Shown: piece by piece, positions 46,545 through 57,686 of the stretch | Layout of the letters: every line of letters begins with the position of its first letter | Numbering within the stretch: the stretch's first letter is position 1 | From: JAODBJ01 sp963782465 | GTDB lineage: Bacteria; Actinomycetota; Acidimicrobiia; IMCC26256; PALSA-610 | Direction: 5' to 3' | Length of the DNA stretch: 64,000 bases | Assembly: GCA_963782465.1 (NCBI GenBank) | Contig: CAWAJR010000004.1 | Coordinates: 124,001-188,000, forward strand | The notes under the pieces: model-generated | Seen by the model: the letters and a program-made list of their open reading frames with translations, nothing else | Told to the model about the DNA's origin: nothing | The model's database searches: none | Program-made: the position numbers and the translations under genes

Positions 46545-47281
46545 CGACGCGCGGGTGGCGGCACCGACACCATTTCCTGTTGCGCACCGATGATCTCGCG
46601 AATGCCCGCGTCGGCCAGGCCGAGCAGCGCGTCGAGTTCGCCGCGCGAGAACGCCATCTTCTCGGCGGTGCCCTGCACCTCGACGAACCGTTCGCTCGCG
46701 GTCATCACGACGTTCATGTCGACTTCGGCGCGCACGTCTTCGACGTATTCGAGGTCGAGCATCGGCGTCCCGTCGATCACCCCGACCGAGATCGCGGCGC
46801 ACGCCTCGAGGATCGGATGACGGCGCAACGCACCACCGGCCACGAGGCGGGAGCACGCGTCGTGCAGCGCGATCCAACCGCCGCAAATCGATGCGGTGCG
46901 GGTGCCGCCGTCGGCCTGCAGGACGTCGCAGTCGACGACGATCTGGTTCTCGCCGAGGGCGACGAGGTCGGTGACGGCGCGCAGCGACCGGCCGATGAGC
47001 CGCTGGATCTCCTGCGTCCGCCCCGACTGCTTGCCTTTCGCCGCTTCGCGCTGCACCCGCTCGGCCGTCGAGCCGGGCAGCATCGAGTATTCGGCGGTCA
47101 CCCAGCCGCGACCCTGCCCCCGCAGCCACGGCGGCACCCGCTCCTCGACCGAGGCGGTGCACAGCACGCGCGTCCGGCCGAACGACACGAGCACGGAGCC
47201 CGCCGCCATCTCCGTGTAGTCACGCTCGAACTGGATGTCGCGCAACTCGTCGGCTTCACGTCCTGATGCCCGGGTTCCCAT
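46541..47281 (-). CDS. rph: Ribonuclease PH
   Basis: A 246-residue phosphorolytic 3'-5' exoribonuclease that trims tRNA 3' ends. '[45 protein letters not shown]' region, '[29 protein letters not shown]' and '[19 protein letters not shown]' are family hallmarks. It lies 58 bases downstream of the metallo-hydrolase gene, as in mycobacteria (Rv1339-rphA-Rv1341). Confidence 0.95.
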   Translation of the reverse strand: MGTRASGREADELRDIQFERDYTEMAAGSVLVSFGRTRVLCTASVEERVPPWLRGQGRGWVTAEYSMLPGSTAERVQREAAKGKQSGRTQEIQRLIGRSLRAVTDLVALGENQIVVDCDVLQADGGTRTASICGGWIALHDACSRLVAGGALRRHPILEACAAISVGVIDGTPMLDLEYVEDVRAEVDMNVVMTASERFVEVQGTAEKMAFSRGELDALLGLADAGIREIIGAQQEMVSVPPPARR

Positions 47282-47339
47282 CAGCGCGGCAGGCTACCGA
47301 CCGGTCACCGGTCCGACGACCCGTCGCCGCGACACCCTG

Positions 47340-48911
<1,572 letters not shown>

Positions 48912-48922
48912 TCCCGAAGAAG

Positions 48923-49884
48923 TTACCCAGCCGAGGCCCGGTTCAGGCGGTCCAGGACCGCCGCTCCCACGCCGGTCTCGGGCGGCGGGACGACGAGCAC
49001 GACGTCGACGTGGAACGTGTCGGCGTCGCGCAGGCACCGGTAGAGCACCCGGGCGAACTCGTCGACATCGGAGGGCACCGCCAGTACCAACGCGACGTCA
49101 CCACCGAGGCGCACCGGCGGTGCCATCGCGAGCACGGCGGCGCGTTGCCCGGTGGCCGCAACTTCGTTGGCGCGGGCCAGGACCTGTTCCCGCGCCACCA
49201 GCTCCACCCGTGCCCGCGGCGCGTAGTGCGAGGCGAGCGTGCCCGGTGCGGCGACCTCGCCCGTGTTGCGCAACTCCACCGCCCGCCCGACGATCTGCTC
49301 GACCCGCTCGGCGGGCACGCCACCGAGGCGGAGGATCGCCGGCACGGCGCCGGTGCAATCGACGATCGTCGACTCGACACCGACGGTGCAGGGCCCACCG
49401 TCGAGGACGACGTCGACGTCGGCGCCGAGATCGGCGCGCACGTCGCGCGCGGTCGTCGGGCTCACGCACCCGAACCGGTTGGCCGACGGTGCGGCGATCG
49501 CGCCGCCGAACGCGGCGAGCAACTCGAGCGCGAGCGGATGGTCGGGCACGCGGAGCCCGACGGTGTCGCGCCCGCCGGTCACCTCGTCGACGATCGTCCC
49601 CGCCTTTCGCCGCACCACCACGGTGAGCGGCCCGGCCACAGCGCGGCGGCCAGCGCGCGGGCGTCGCCGGAAACCTCCGCTGCCCAGTCGTCGAGCGATG
49701 CGCCCGCACCGAGGTGCACGATCACCGGGTGCGAAACCGGACGGCCCTTCACCGCGAACAGGCGCCGCACGGCCGCCGCGTTCGTCGCGTCGGCGCCGAG
49801 CCCGTAGACGGTTTCGGTCGGGAACGCGACGAGGCCGCCGGCCCGAAGCGTCGCGGCCGCGCCGGCCACGTCGGGTTGCGTCAC
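48923..49884 (-). CDS. sua5: Sua5/YrdC/YwlC threonylcarbamoyl-AMP synthase (one frameshift near 49628-49636)
   Basis: About 320 codons. The YrdC part has 'LRAGGLVAFPTETVYGLGADATNAAAVRRLFAVKGRP' region and 'PSANRFGCVSPTTARDV'; the Sua5 C-terminal domain follows after 'CTGAVPAILRLGGVP'. The enzyme makes the precursor of the t6A tRNA modification. In the middle the frame moves because one G is missing (CCGGGCCG for an expected CCGGGGCCG) between 'LAAALWPG' and 'PLTVVVRRKAG'. As sua5 is normally essential, this supports sequence error. GTG 49884 overlaps the cysM stop. Confidence 0.85.
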
Positions 49885-50816
49885 CAGTAGTTGATCCGCG
49901 TGGCGCGCTCCGCGACCACGTCGATGTCGTCGGTCCACGCGCCCGACGACAGGTACTTCCAACCGCCGTCGGGGAGCAACGTGACGATCGTGCCCGATTC
50001 CATCGTCGCGGCCATCTTCGCCGCACCGGCGACGGCCGCGCCCGAGGAGATCCCCGCGAACACCGCGCAATCGTCGAGGAGGCGCCGCGTCCACTCGATC
50101 GACTCGCGCGGTCGCACGATGAACTTGCGGTCGAGCACGCCGCCCTCGAAGATCGGCGGCACGAACCCGTCGTCGAGATTGCGCAGCCCTTGCACGAGCT
50201 CGCCCGCCGGCGGCTCGACCGCGACGATCTTCGTGCCCGGCTTCTGTTCCTTGAGGTAACGGCCGACGCCCATGAGCGTGCCGCTCGTACCGAGGCCCGC
50301 GACGAACACGTCGACTTCGGGGCAGTCGTGCAGGATCTCCGGGCCCGTGCCCTCGTAGTGCGCGAGCGGGTTCGCCGGGTTCCCGTACTGGAAGAGCATC
50401 ACGTACGACGGTTCGTCGGCGACGATCTTCTCCGCCATCCGGATCGCACCGTTACTGCCCTCTTCGCCGGGCGACAGGGTGATCTCGGCGCCGAAGATCT
50501 CGAGCAACTGGCGCCGTTCGACCGACACGTTCTCCGGCATGACGATCCGCAAGCCGTAGCCGCGCAACTTCGCGACGATCGCGAGACCGATCCCCGTGTT
50601 GCCCGACGACGGTTCGAGGATCGTCGCACCGGGGGTGAGCACGCCATCGCGCTCGGCCAGTTCGACCATCTTCAATGCGATGCGGTCTTTCGACGAGCCG
50701 CCCGGGTTCTGGCCCTCGAGCTTCGCGTAGATCTTGACGTCGGGGTTCGGCGACAGCGCGTGCACGCCGACGAGCGGCGTGTCCCCGATCAGGTCGAGAA
50801 CGGACTGATACCTCAT
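49881..50816 (-). CDS. cysM: Cysteine synthase (CysM type)
   Basis: A 311-residue PLP enzyme. The cofactor Lys lies in 'NPGGSSKDRIALKM', the substrate loop is 'PSSGNTGIGLA' and the phosphate loop 'GLGTSGTLMGVG'. Next to cysO and near mec, it corresponds to the mycobacterial CysM that uses O-phosphoserine and thiocarboxylated CysO. Its stop overlaps the sua5 start (GTGA). This cysteine route is favoured in oxidative stress in mycobacteria. Confidence 0.93.
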   Translation of the reverse strand: MRYQSVLDLIGDTPLVGVHALSPNPDVKIYAKLEGQNPGGSSKDRIALKMVELAERDGVLTPGATILEPSSGNTGIGLAIVAKLRGYGLRIVMPENVSVERRQLLEIFGAEITLSPGEEGSNGAIRMAEKIVADEPSYVMLFQYGNPANPLAHYEGTGPEILHDCPEVDVFVAGLGTSGTLMGVGRYLKEQKPGTKIVAVEPPAGELVQGLRNLDDGFVPPIFEGGVLDRKFIVRPRESIEWTRRLLDDCAVFAGISSGAAVAGAAKMAATMESGTIVTLLPDGGWKYLSSGAWTDDIDVVAERATRINYW

Positions 50817-50925
50817 GTCTGTGGTCGCGCTCGCTGCGCTCGCCGCTCCTGCGAGTTCGCTGCTCCTCCGTCGCGGCCGCTCACCGCCGGTCTGCCTGAA
50901 CGCAACACGGCACTGGCTGCACGAC

Positions 50926-51201
50926 TCAACCGCCCGCGACGGCGGGGAGGATCGAGATGGCGTCGCCCTCGTCGACCTTGGTGTCGAGGCCTTCGAGGTA
51001 ACGGATGTCCTCGTCGTTCTTGTAGACGTTCACGAACTTGTGCAGGTCGCCGTTGTCGCCGAGGAGGTTGCCCCGGAGGCCGGGGTACTGCTCGACGAGC
51101 GCGTTGAACACCTCACCGACCGTGGCCCCCTCGACCGTCAGGTTGGCCTGGCCGTCGGCCTGGGCACGCAACACGGTGGGAAGTCGGACTTCGGTGGGCA
51201 C
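50926..51201 (-). CDS. cysO: CysO-like ubiquitin-fold sulfur carrier protein
   Basis: A 91-residue MoaD/ThiS-fold protein that ends in the required di-glycine (ILPAVAGG). 'GATVGEVFNALVEQYPGLRGNLLG' and 'FVNVYKNDEDIRYLEGLDTKV' match mycobacterial CysO. The C-terminal Gly becomes a thiocarboxylate that donates sulfur to CysM; Mec then releases cysteine. It lies 109 bases upstream of cysM on the same strand. Confidence 0.93.
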   Translation of the reverse strand: MPTEVRLPTVLRAQADGQANLTVEGATVGEVFNALVEQYPGLRGNLLGDNGDLHKFVNVYKNDEDIRYLEGLDTKVDEGDAISILPAVAGG

Positions 51202-51235
51202 GGCGAGCCTTTCGTTCGCGAACCGGTTCGCGAGG

Positions 51236-52216
51236 TTACAAGCCCGACTCGGTGGGTCGGAATTCCCGGCCGGGCGGTCCGGCCGGTTCCACCGGGCCGG
51301 TCGGTCCCGCCGGGTCGGTCGGTCCCGCCGGGTCGGTCACGAGGCTGCGGGGCCACAGCCCGCACGCGAGGACCACGTTCACCTCGGCTGCGAGCACCAC
51401 GACCTGGCCGAGCAGCGCCAGCCACGTCAGCAGGCCGATCACCACCGCGAACGTCCCGTAGGTCTGGCTCGCGCCCTGCACCACGTGCGCGACGTACCAC
51501 CCGCCGACGAGCTGCAACGCGATCCATCCGATCGCCCCGACGATCGAACCGGGCAGCATCTCCGACCACGACAGCGAGCGGTTGGTGAGCACCTGGAACG
51601 ACAGCACGAAGAGGCCGGTGCCGATCACGAGCGACAACGCGATGCCGAGCACCGCGCCGGCCGGGCCCAGCGCTTGGCCGTACGTTGCGGCCGAACCGGC
51701 CGCGGTCACCGCGACGATGCCGACGCCGAACACACCGAGCATCGTCAACGCGCGCAGCTTGGCCCGGAGAAAGTTCGGCCGGTCGCGGCGCGGGACGTCC
51801 CACACCTCGTTCATCGCGGTCTCGGTCGCCTGGATCGCCCCGAGGCCGGCCCACAACAACCCGAGCACGCCGATCGCGACACCGATCCCGCTCCCGGGCA
51901 GCGAACCGGTGTTGCGCAACTCGTCGCCGATCACGGGGAACTGCGCGAACGTCGAGTTCAGCAACTGGTGCTGCAGGTGCACGTCGCCGTGCAACACGAA
52001 GCCGAGGATGCTCACCAGCGCGAGCATCAGCGGGAACAGTGAGAAGAACCCGTAGTACGCGATCAACGCCGCGAGCCGGCCACCCTGATCGTCGCCGTAC
52101 TTCTTGAGCACGGCGTACGGAACCGCGAGCCACCGCCGGCGACGCTGCGCACGATCGGCGCGGCGTTGCAGCGCTTTCATGGCGGCCGCGATGCGGTTGA
52201 CCGGCGATTGCGGCAT
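51236..52216 (-). CDS. YihY/BrkB-family inner membrane protein
   Basis: A 326-residue protein with about six helices. 'LAALIAYYGFFSLFPLMLALVSILGF' and 'GLGAIQATETAMNEVWDVPRRDRPNFLRAKLRAL' are family hallmarks. The C-terminal tail has the repeat DPAGPTDPAGPTGPVEPAGP, encoded by an 18-bp tandem repeat near 51298-51340. Function in the family is unresolved. It interrupts the mec-cysO pair found adjacent in mycobacteria. Confidence 0.88.
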   Translation of the reverse strand: MPQSPVNRIAAAMKALQRRADRAQRRRRWLAVPYAVLKKYGDDQGGRLAALIAYYGFFSLFPLMLALVSILGFVLHGDVHLQHQLLNSTFAQFPVIGDELRNTGSLPGSGIGVAIGVLGLLWAGLGAIQATETAMNEVWDVPRRDRPNFLRAKLRALTMLGVFGVGIVAVTAAGSAATYGQALGPAGAVLGIALSLVIGTGLFVLSFQVLTNRSLSWSEMLPGSIVGAIGWIALQLVGGWYVAHVVQGASQTYGTFAVVIGLLTWLALLGQVVVLAAEVNVVLACGLWPRSLVTDPAGPTDPAGPTGPVEPAGPPGREFRPTESGL

Positions 52217-52286
52217 GTCGTGCGGCTACCCCCCGAGGTCGGCGCTCAATCAGGTTCGACGCGCGGATCGCGCGCGGATTGCACGA

Positions 52287-52739
52287 TCAGCCCCGCTCGA
52301 GCGCGACCGGCACCTCGTGGACCTCGCCGTCGATGATGCGGTAGGCCCGTAGCACCGGGGCGTCGTCGCGAAGGCTGACGATCACGTACAGCCAATCGGG
52401 GTACCAGGCCGCCTGGCTCACATCGGTCGGTGACGGGTACGCGTCGGTGTGCGTGTGGCTGTGCCAGCAGCCCACCACCTCCTCGTTCCGCTGTTCGGCC
52501 GCGCGCATCGCGGCCAGCTGGTCGCGACCGTCGATGCGGTACACGAGCGCGGACGCGGCCTCGTTCCGGCACGGCCGCGCTTCGCTCACGGAGCCGGTTG
52601 GCGCGCCCGCGTCCATCGTGCCGACGAACAGTCCGCACGCCTCTTCGGGGTACGCGTCGTAGCAATGCCCGACAACCACTTGCCACTGCGTCTGGGTGAG
52701 CCGCACGACCGGCGGCGCCACCCGGGCCGCCTCGCTCAC
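52287..52739 (-). CDS. mec: JAMM/MPN metallopeptidase, CysO-cysteine peptidase
   Basis: A 150-residue JAB1/MPN zinc protease. The zinc motif HSHTHTDAYPSPTD is complete, preceded by Glu in 'EEACGLFVG'. In mycobacteria Mec cuts cysteine from the CysO-cysteine adduct. GTG start overlaps the stop of the upstream molybdopterin subunit gene (GTGA). Together with cysO and cysM nearby this completes the thiocarboxylate cysteine pathway. Confidence 0.9.
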   Translation of the reverse strand: MSEAARVAPPVVRLTQTQWQVVVGHCYDAYPEEACGLFVGTMDAGAPTGSVSEARPCRNEAASALVYRIDGRDQLAAMRAAEQRNEEVVGCWHSHTHTDAYPSPTDVSQAAWYPDWLYVIVSLRDDAPVLRAYRIIDGEVHEVPVALERG

Positions 52740-55036
52740 CGTACGGCCGCACCCTGGATCGTGCGCCACACCTTCTCCGCGGTGCACGGCATGTCGATGT
52801 GGCGCACACCGAGGTGCGCGAGCGCGTCGACGACGGCGTTGTGCACCGCGGGTGTCGACCCGATGGTGCCCGATTCGCCGATGCCCTTCGCACCGAGCGG
52901 GTTGAGCGGCGTGGGAGTTTCGGTATTGCTCACTTCGAACGACGGCAGTTCCGCGGCGCTCGGCATCGCGTAGTCCATGAGGTTGCCGGTGATCGGGTTG
53001 CCTTCGTCGTCGTAACGCACTTCCTCGAACAACGCCTGCGCGGCACCTTGCGCGATCCCACCGTGCTGCTGCCCGGCGACGAGCAACGGGTTGAGGATCC
53101 GGCCACAGTCGTCGACCGCGACGTGGCGTACGAGTTCGACCTGCCCGGTCTCGGCATCGACCTCCACGACCGCGACGTGCGCGCCGAACGGGAAGCTCGA
53201 CTGGCCGGCGTCGAAGTCGAGTTCGTGCGCGAGTTGCGCGGCCATGCCTTCGGGCCGTTTCGCGTCGTCGCGAACGGCGCGCACGAGATCGCCCCAGGTG
53301 AGCGCGCTGGTGGGGACACCGGCCACCTGCACACCGCCGTCGCCGAGCACGATGTCGTCGGGGCTCGCTTCGAGGAGGTGCGCGGCGAGCGTCTTCGCCT
53401 GCTCCAGCACGGTCTCGCTCGCGCGCCACACCGCCGACCCGGCCGTCTGCAACGAACGCGAACCCATCGTGCCCTGGCCGCGAGCCACGAGCGCGGTGTC
53501 GGATTGCACGACGGTGACCTTGTCCATGGGCACGCCGAGCAGCTCCGACACGATCATCGCGAACGCCGTCTCGTGGCCCTGCCCGTGCGCGCTCGTGCCG
53601 ACCTTCGCGGTGACCGAACCGTCTTCGTGGACTTCCACCGCGCCGTACTCGGCATGCAGGCCCACGGGCGCGGTGATCTCGACGTAGGAGCACACACCGA
53701 TGCCGAGCAGTTTCCGGTCGCCACGCTCGCGCCGCGCTTTCTGTTCGGCCCGCAACTGTTCGTAGCCCGACGCGGCGACGACGGCTTCGAGCGACTTCGC
53801 GTACTCGCCCGTGTCGTAGGCCGCGCCCGTGAGCGTGGTGAGCGGGAAGTCGGCGGCGGGGATGAAGTTCTTCGCGCGGATGACGACGGGATCGATGTTC
53901 AGTTCGCGGGCCGCGACGTCGACGATGCGTTCGAGCAACGCGGTCGCTTCGGGACGACCCGCGCCTCGGTACGCGCCGGTGGTCGTGGTGTTGGTGATCG
54001 CCGACTGCCAGTTGAACTCGATCTTCGGGATCGCGTACACACCCTGCGACATCGTCTGGGTGAAGAACGGCAAGAAGGCGCCGATCGCCGGGTACGCGCC
54101 CGCTTCGCCGACAACCCGCACCCGCAGGCCGGTGATCGTGCCGTCGCGTTTCAGGCCCAGCTCGACGTGCTGCACCTGGCCGCGGCCCTGGATCATCGCG
54201 ACCATGTTCTCGGAACGGGTCTCGGTCCATTTCACCGGTCGGCCGAGCCGCATCGCCGCCGCGGCCGCGATCTGGAACTCGACGTAGTCGCCGGCCTTCG
54301 GGCCGAACCCGCCACCGACGGCGGGCGCGATCACCCGTACCTGCGCCGGATCAAGTCCGAGCGCCGCGGCGAGCGGGCCCTGCTGGCCGTGCGGTGTCTG
54401 TGTCGGAACCCACACGGTGAGCCCGCCGTCGGGTTCGCCGGGCACAGCCAGGATGCCGTTGCACTCCATCGGTACCCCGGCGACGCGCTGGTTGTGGATC
54501 CGCTGGGTCACCACGACGTCGGCGTCGCCGAAGATGTCTTCCACTTCGCCGGTGCCCATGCCGATGGCGACGTTGGAGCCGTGGCCTTCGTGCACGAGCG
54601 GGGCGCCCGGCGCGAGCGCGGCTTCCGGGTCGGTGACCGCGGGGAGCGGGTCGTAGTCGACGACCACCATCTCCGCCGCGTCGACCGCCTGGGCGCGGGT
54701 CTCGGCGACGACCGCGGCGACGATGTCGCCGACGAAGCGCACCTTGCCGCGAGCGAGCGGCGGCCGGTTGGCGGTGGGCGGCAACATCGCGAAGCCGTGC
54801 TGGTCGGGCAGCGAGAGGTCGTCGGCCGTGTAGATCGCGAGCACGCCCGGCATGCCGGCGGCTTCAGCGGTGTCGATCGACTCGAGTCGTGCGTGCGCGA
54901 TCGTCGACCGGACGAACGCCAGGTGAGTGCACCCTTCGACGGGAAGGTCGTCGAAGTAGCGGGTGATGCCGTTGAGGATGCCAGCGTCCTCTTTGCGGCG
55001 TACGGGGTGCCCGAGAATCGAACCCGACGTCGGCAT
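52736..55036 (-). CDS. CoxL/xanthine dehydrogenase-type molybdopterin-binding subunit
   Basis: A 766-residue large subunit. 'GHPVRRKEDAGILNGITRYFDDL' starts the family fold, 'AVGGGFGPKAGDY' and 'GIGESGTIGS' (catalytic Glu) are diagnostic. The AYRGAGR motif marks the form II group rather than true form I CO dehydrogenase. The enzyme would oxidise an aldehyde or heterocycle using Mo-cofactor. No FAD or [2Fe-2S] subunit gene lies beside it, so partners must be elsewhere. It overlaps mec by four bases. Confidence 0.92.
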   Translation of the reverse strand: MPTSGSILGHPVRRKEDAGILNGITRYFDDLPVEGCTHLAFVRSTIAHARLESIDTAEAAGMPGVLAIYTADDLSLPDQHGFAMLPPTANRPPLARGKVRFVGDIVAAVVAETRAQAVDAAEMVVVDYDPLPAVTDPEAALAPGAPLVHEGHGSNVAIGMGTGEVEDIFGDADVVVTQRIHNQRVAGVPMECNGILAVPGEPDGGLTVWVPTQTPHGQQGPLAAALGLDPAQVRVIAPAVGGGFGPKAGDYVEFQIAAAAAMRLGRPVKWTETRSENMVAMIQGRGQVQHVELGLKRDGTITGLRVRVVGEAGAYPAIGAFLPFFTQTMSQGVYAIPKIEFNWQSAITNTTTTGAYRGAGRPEATALLERIVDVAARELNIDPVVIRAKNFIPAADFPLTTLTGAAYDTGEYAKSLEAVVAASGYEQLRAEQKARRERGDRKLLGIGVCSYVEITAPVGLHAEYGAVEVHEDGSVTAKVGTSAHGQGHETAFAMIVSELLGVPMDKVTVVQSDTALVARGQGTMGSRSLQTAGSAVWRASETVLEQAKTLAAHLLEASPDDIVLGDGGVQVAGVPTSALTWGDLVRAVRDDAKRPEGMAAQLAHELDFDAGQSSFPFGAHVAVVEVDAETGQVELVRHVAVDDCGRILNPLLVAGQQHGGIAQGAAQALFEEVRYDDEGNPITGNLMDYAMPSAAELPSFEVSNTETPTPLNPLGAKGIGESGTIGSTPAVHNAVVDALAHLGVRHIDMPCTAEKVWRTIQGAAVR

Positions 55037-55105
55037 GTTTGTCCTTTTCCGGTGGGTCTGCAGCGCGGCGCAGATTACTGCCGCGCGTTCAGACGGGCGC
55101 TGCCC

Positions 55106-55690
55106 GTGCCGATGAATGACGCGATGGATGGCATCGCCGCAGTCGAGGCTCGCATCGCCGAGATCCAGTCGCAATTCGCCTCGCCCGTCACGACGTCGGC
55201 CACCGCTTCGAGTTCCTCGTCGAGCGACTTCTCGGCGCTGCTCGACCAGGCCCAGACCGCGGCGAGCGCCACGACATCGGCCGGCGCCACGGCATCGACG
55301 AGCGCGGTCGCCGCGGGCGCCCCGGCGAACAACCGGGAGCAGTGGGCGCACGACTTCCTGACCCAGCTCAACATGCCGGTGACGACCGAGAACGTGAAGG
55401 CGATGGTCGCCTGGCAGCAGGCGGAAGGCACGAGCGCGATGTACAACCCGCTCGCGACCACGCAGTACATGCCCGGCGACAGCCAGTTCAACTCGGTGGG
55501 CGTGAAGAACTTCGCCAGCTACCAGGACGGCCTGACCGCCAACATCAAGGCGATCACCAACGGCCGCTACCCGAACATCCTTGCCGCCCTGCAGGCCGGC
55601 AACAGCGCAACCGCCGTCGCGCAGGCGATCCAGAACTCCCCGTGGGGTACCGGCGGTCTCGTGCTCCGGATCCTCAACGGCCAGTCCTGA
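55106..55690 (+). CDS. Lysozyme-like / flagellar-transglycosylase-like protein
   Basis: About 194 residues from GTG 55106 or ATG 55112. The N-terminus 'AVEARIAEIQSQFASP' resembles that of flagellum-associated lytic proteins; a Ser/Ala/Thr linker follows. The C-terminal domain contains 'WQQAEGTSAMYNPLATTQ' with the candidate catalytic Glu, 'FNSVGVKNFASYQDGL' and 'SPWGTGG', typical of lysozyme-like peptidoglycan enzymes. No signal peptide is seen. Diverges from the CoxL gene; ends before the hairpin at 55698. Confidence 0.7.
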   Translation: MPMNDAMDGIAAVEARIAEIQSQFASPVTTSATASSSSSSDFSALLDQAQTAASATTSAGATASTSAVAAGAPANNREQWAHDFLTQLNMPVTTENVKAMVAWQQAEGTSAMYNPLATTQYMPGDSQFNSVGVKNFASYQDGLTANIKAITNGRYPNILAALQAGNSATAVAQAIQNSPWGTGGLVLRILNGQS

Positions 55691-55697
55691 CCGCCGG

Positions 55698-55741
55698 GTT
55701 GTGTCGTTTGTACCCCTCCCCGGGGGTACAAACGACACAAC
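55698..55741. terminator. Perfect 19-bp hairpin between convergent genes (GTTGTG type)
   Basis: Arms GTTGTGTCGTTTGTACCCC (55698-55716) and its complement (55723-55741), loop TCCCCG. It ends immediately before the stop of the minus-strand gene at 55742. It shares the GTTGTG start and overall size with the hairpin at 8277. Confidence 0.8.
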
Positions 55742-56680
55742 TCAGGTTGGGGTGCGGGCGTAGCGGGCGGCGGTGGCGGCGAGGACCTCCTCGAACTCGG
55801 CGACCGTGTCGCGCAGGATCTCGGCAACCGGTTTCACCGCGTCGATCCGGCCCGCGACCTGGCCGCCGAACGGCAGGCCGGCGGCCATCGACCCTTCGAA
55901 GTAGAGAGACAGCTGGCCGCCCAGCTCGCTCAACGGCACCGGGTCCTCCCGTTCGAGCGCGCCCGTGTGCTCCGTGCGCAGCACGCGGAACGCGGGGCGG
56001 GCGAACCGGTTCAACAACATCGTTCCCGTCTCGGCCGACTGCACGATCAGCTGCTTGTAGGCGTCGTGCACCGGTGACTCGGCGGCCGACACCATGCGCG
56101 TGCCCATCTGCACGCCTTCGGCCCCGAGCACGAACGCGCCGGCCATCGAACGCCCGTCGCAGATGCCGCCGGCCGCGATGATCGGCACGTCGACCGCCGA
56201 CGCGATCTGCGGGAGCAACACCATCGTCGACGCGCCGTTCGCGTCCTTGAACCCGCCACCCTCGTTGCCTTCGACCACGAGCCCGTCGACCCCGGCCGCG
56301 ATCGCCTTCAGCGCGCCCCGCAGCGTCGGCACCACGTGGAACACGACGAGCCCGGCGGCCTTGAGCAACGCGGTGTACTTCGTCGGGTCGCCGGCCGAGG
56401 TGGTCACGAACGTCACGCCGTTGTCGACGACGAAATCGACGATCGACGCGTCGCGCACGAACAGCTGCGCGACGTTCACACCGAACGGCTTGTCGGTGAG
56501 GTCGCGCATCTTGCGGATCTCGTCGCGCACGACGTCGAGTTCGCCCGACGACGTCTCGATGATGCCGAGCCCACCCGCGTTCGAAACCGCCGACGCCAGT
56601 TGCGCGCGGGCGATGTAGCCCATGGGAGCCTGCACGATCGGGTACTCGATACCGAGCAGTTCGGTCACTCGCGTCTGCAC
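55742..56680 (-). CDS. Nitronate monooxygenase (2-nitropropane dioxygenase family)
   Basis: About 312 residues of FMN-dependent TIM barrel. 'GIEYPIVQAPMGYIARAQLASAVSNAGGLGII' leads; 'GLVVEGNEGGGF' and 'IIAAGGICDGRSMAGAFVLGAEGVQMGTRM' are the FMN-binding motifs. It detoxifies nitronates or reduces enoyl groups in related enzymes. GTG 56680 (MQTRVTELL) is favoured; GTG 56689 is an alternative. It diverges from the BKACE gene. Confidence 0.9.
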   Translation of the reverse strand: MQTRVTELLGIEYPIVQAPMGYIARAQLASAVSNAGGLGIIETSSGELDVVRDEIRKMRDLTDKPFGVNVAQLFVRDASIVDFVVDNGVTFVTTSAGDPTKYTALLKAAGLVVFHVVPTLRGALKAIAAGVDGLVVEGNEGGGFKDANGASTMVLLPQIASAVDVPIIAAGGICDGRSMAGAFVLGAEGVQMGTRMVSAAESPVHDAYKQLIVQSAETGTMLLNRFARPAFRVLRTEHTGALEREDPVPLSELGGQLSLYFEGSMAAGLPFGGQVAGRIDAVKPVAEILRDTVAEFEEVLAATAARYARTPT

Positions 56681-56743
56681 GCCGTGCACGGTAACCGGCC
56701 GCGCGGTACGTTGCCGCGAGTCGCGGCCCGGGGAGATGCGCGC

Positions 56744-57634
56744 ATGATCGACACGCCGGTGATCATCGAGGCGGCGCTCAACGGCGTCACGAGCAAGCAG
56801 CGCAACCCGCTCGTGCCGACTGCGCCCGACGAATTGGCGGGCGACGCGATCGCGTGCATCGACGCCGGCGCGACGGTCGTGCACACCCACGCGCACGACA
56901 TGGCCGCCACACCGGCCGAAGCGGCCGCGATCTACGCCGCGGCGTACGCACCGGTGATCGACGCCCGGCCCGGCGCGATCCTCTACCCCACCACCGGGCT
57001 CGGCCCGACGATCGACGTCCGTTACGGCCACGTGCCGTTGCTCGCCGCGCAACATCTCATTCGCGCCGCGTTCGTCGACACCGGTTCGGTCAACCTCGGC
57101 GGCACCGGGCGCGACGGGCTTCCACCCGCGAGCGATTACGTCTACACCAACACCTTCGCCGACATCCGCTACAAGTTCGACGTATGCGAACGGCTCGGCC
57201 TCGGACCGAGCATCTCGATCTTCGAACCGGGGTTCTTGCGGGTCGTCGTCGCGTACGCCCGGGCCGGGAAGCTGCCGCGCGGATCGCTGGTGAAGTTCTA
57301 CTTCTCCGGCGGCGGGTACCTCGGTGGAGGCGAACCGTTGTGGGGCGCGCCGCCGGTACGTGAAGCGCTCGACCTCTACCTCGCGATGCTGGGCGACCTA
57401 CCCGTGCCGTGGGCCGTCGCGCTGCTCGGCGGATCGGTGCTCGACTCCCCCGTCGCCGCGCTGGCGCTCGAACGCGGCGGCCACCTGCGCGTCGGTCTCG
57501 AAGATTTCGACACGGGTCCCGCGAACCTCGACCAGGTGAACGCGGCGCGCGACCTGTGCGACAAGATCGGCCGGCCGGTCGCGTCCCTCACCGGCGCCGC
57601 CACCCTCCTCGACCTGCCGCCGAGCACCCCCTAA
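56744..57634 (+). CDS. Beta-keto acid cleavage enzyme (BKACE, DUF849)
   Basis: A 296-residue TIM-barrel zinc enzyme. 'IIEAALNGVTSKQRNPLVP' is the N-terminal barrel motif, HTHAHD the metal site (usually HxHxRD) and 'FSGGGYLGGGEPLWGAPP' lies in the acyl-CoA region. The family condenses a beta-keto acid with acetyl-CoA to give acetoacetate and a new CoA ester. The hairpin at 57635 starts directly after its TAA. Confidence 0.88.
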   Translation: MIDTPVIIEAALNGVTSKQRNPLVPTAPDELAGDAIACIDAGATVVHTHAHDMAATPAEAAAIYAAAYAPVIDARPGAILYPTTGLGPTIDVRYGHVPLLAAQHLIRAAFVDTGSVNLGGTGRDGLPPASDYVYTNTFADIRYKFDVCERLGLGPSISIFEPGFLRVVVAYARAGKLPRGSLVKFYFSGGGYLGGGEPLWGAPPVREALDLYLAMLGDLPVPWAVALLGGSVLDSPVAALALERGGHLRVGLEDFDTGPANLDQVNAARDLCDKIGRPVASLTGAATLLDLPPSTP

Positions 57635-57675
57635 TTGCAGCTGAGGGCGCGCTTCGAGCGCGCCCTCAGCTGCAA
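57635..57675. terminator. Perfect 19-bp hairpin between convergent genes
   Basis: Arms TTGCAGCTGAGGGCGCGCT and its complement around TCG. It begins immediately after the BKACE stop and lies 11 bases before the end of the EthD gene, fitting a bidirectional terminator. Confidence 0.8.
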
Positions 57676-57686
57676 ACAGGGGTTGG

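Noticed and set aside
52799..55690. 963-codon plus-strand open frame opposite the CoxL gene
   Set aside because: Only its last ~194 codons (from 55106) have protein-like composition; the rest is antisense to CoxL.
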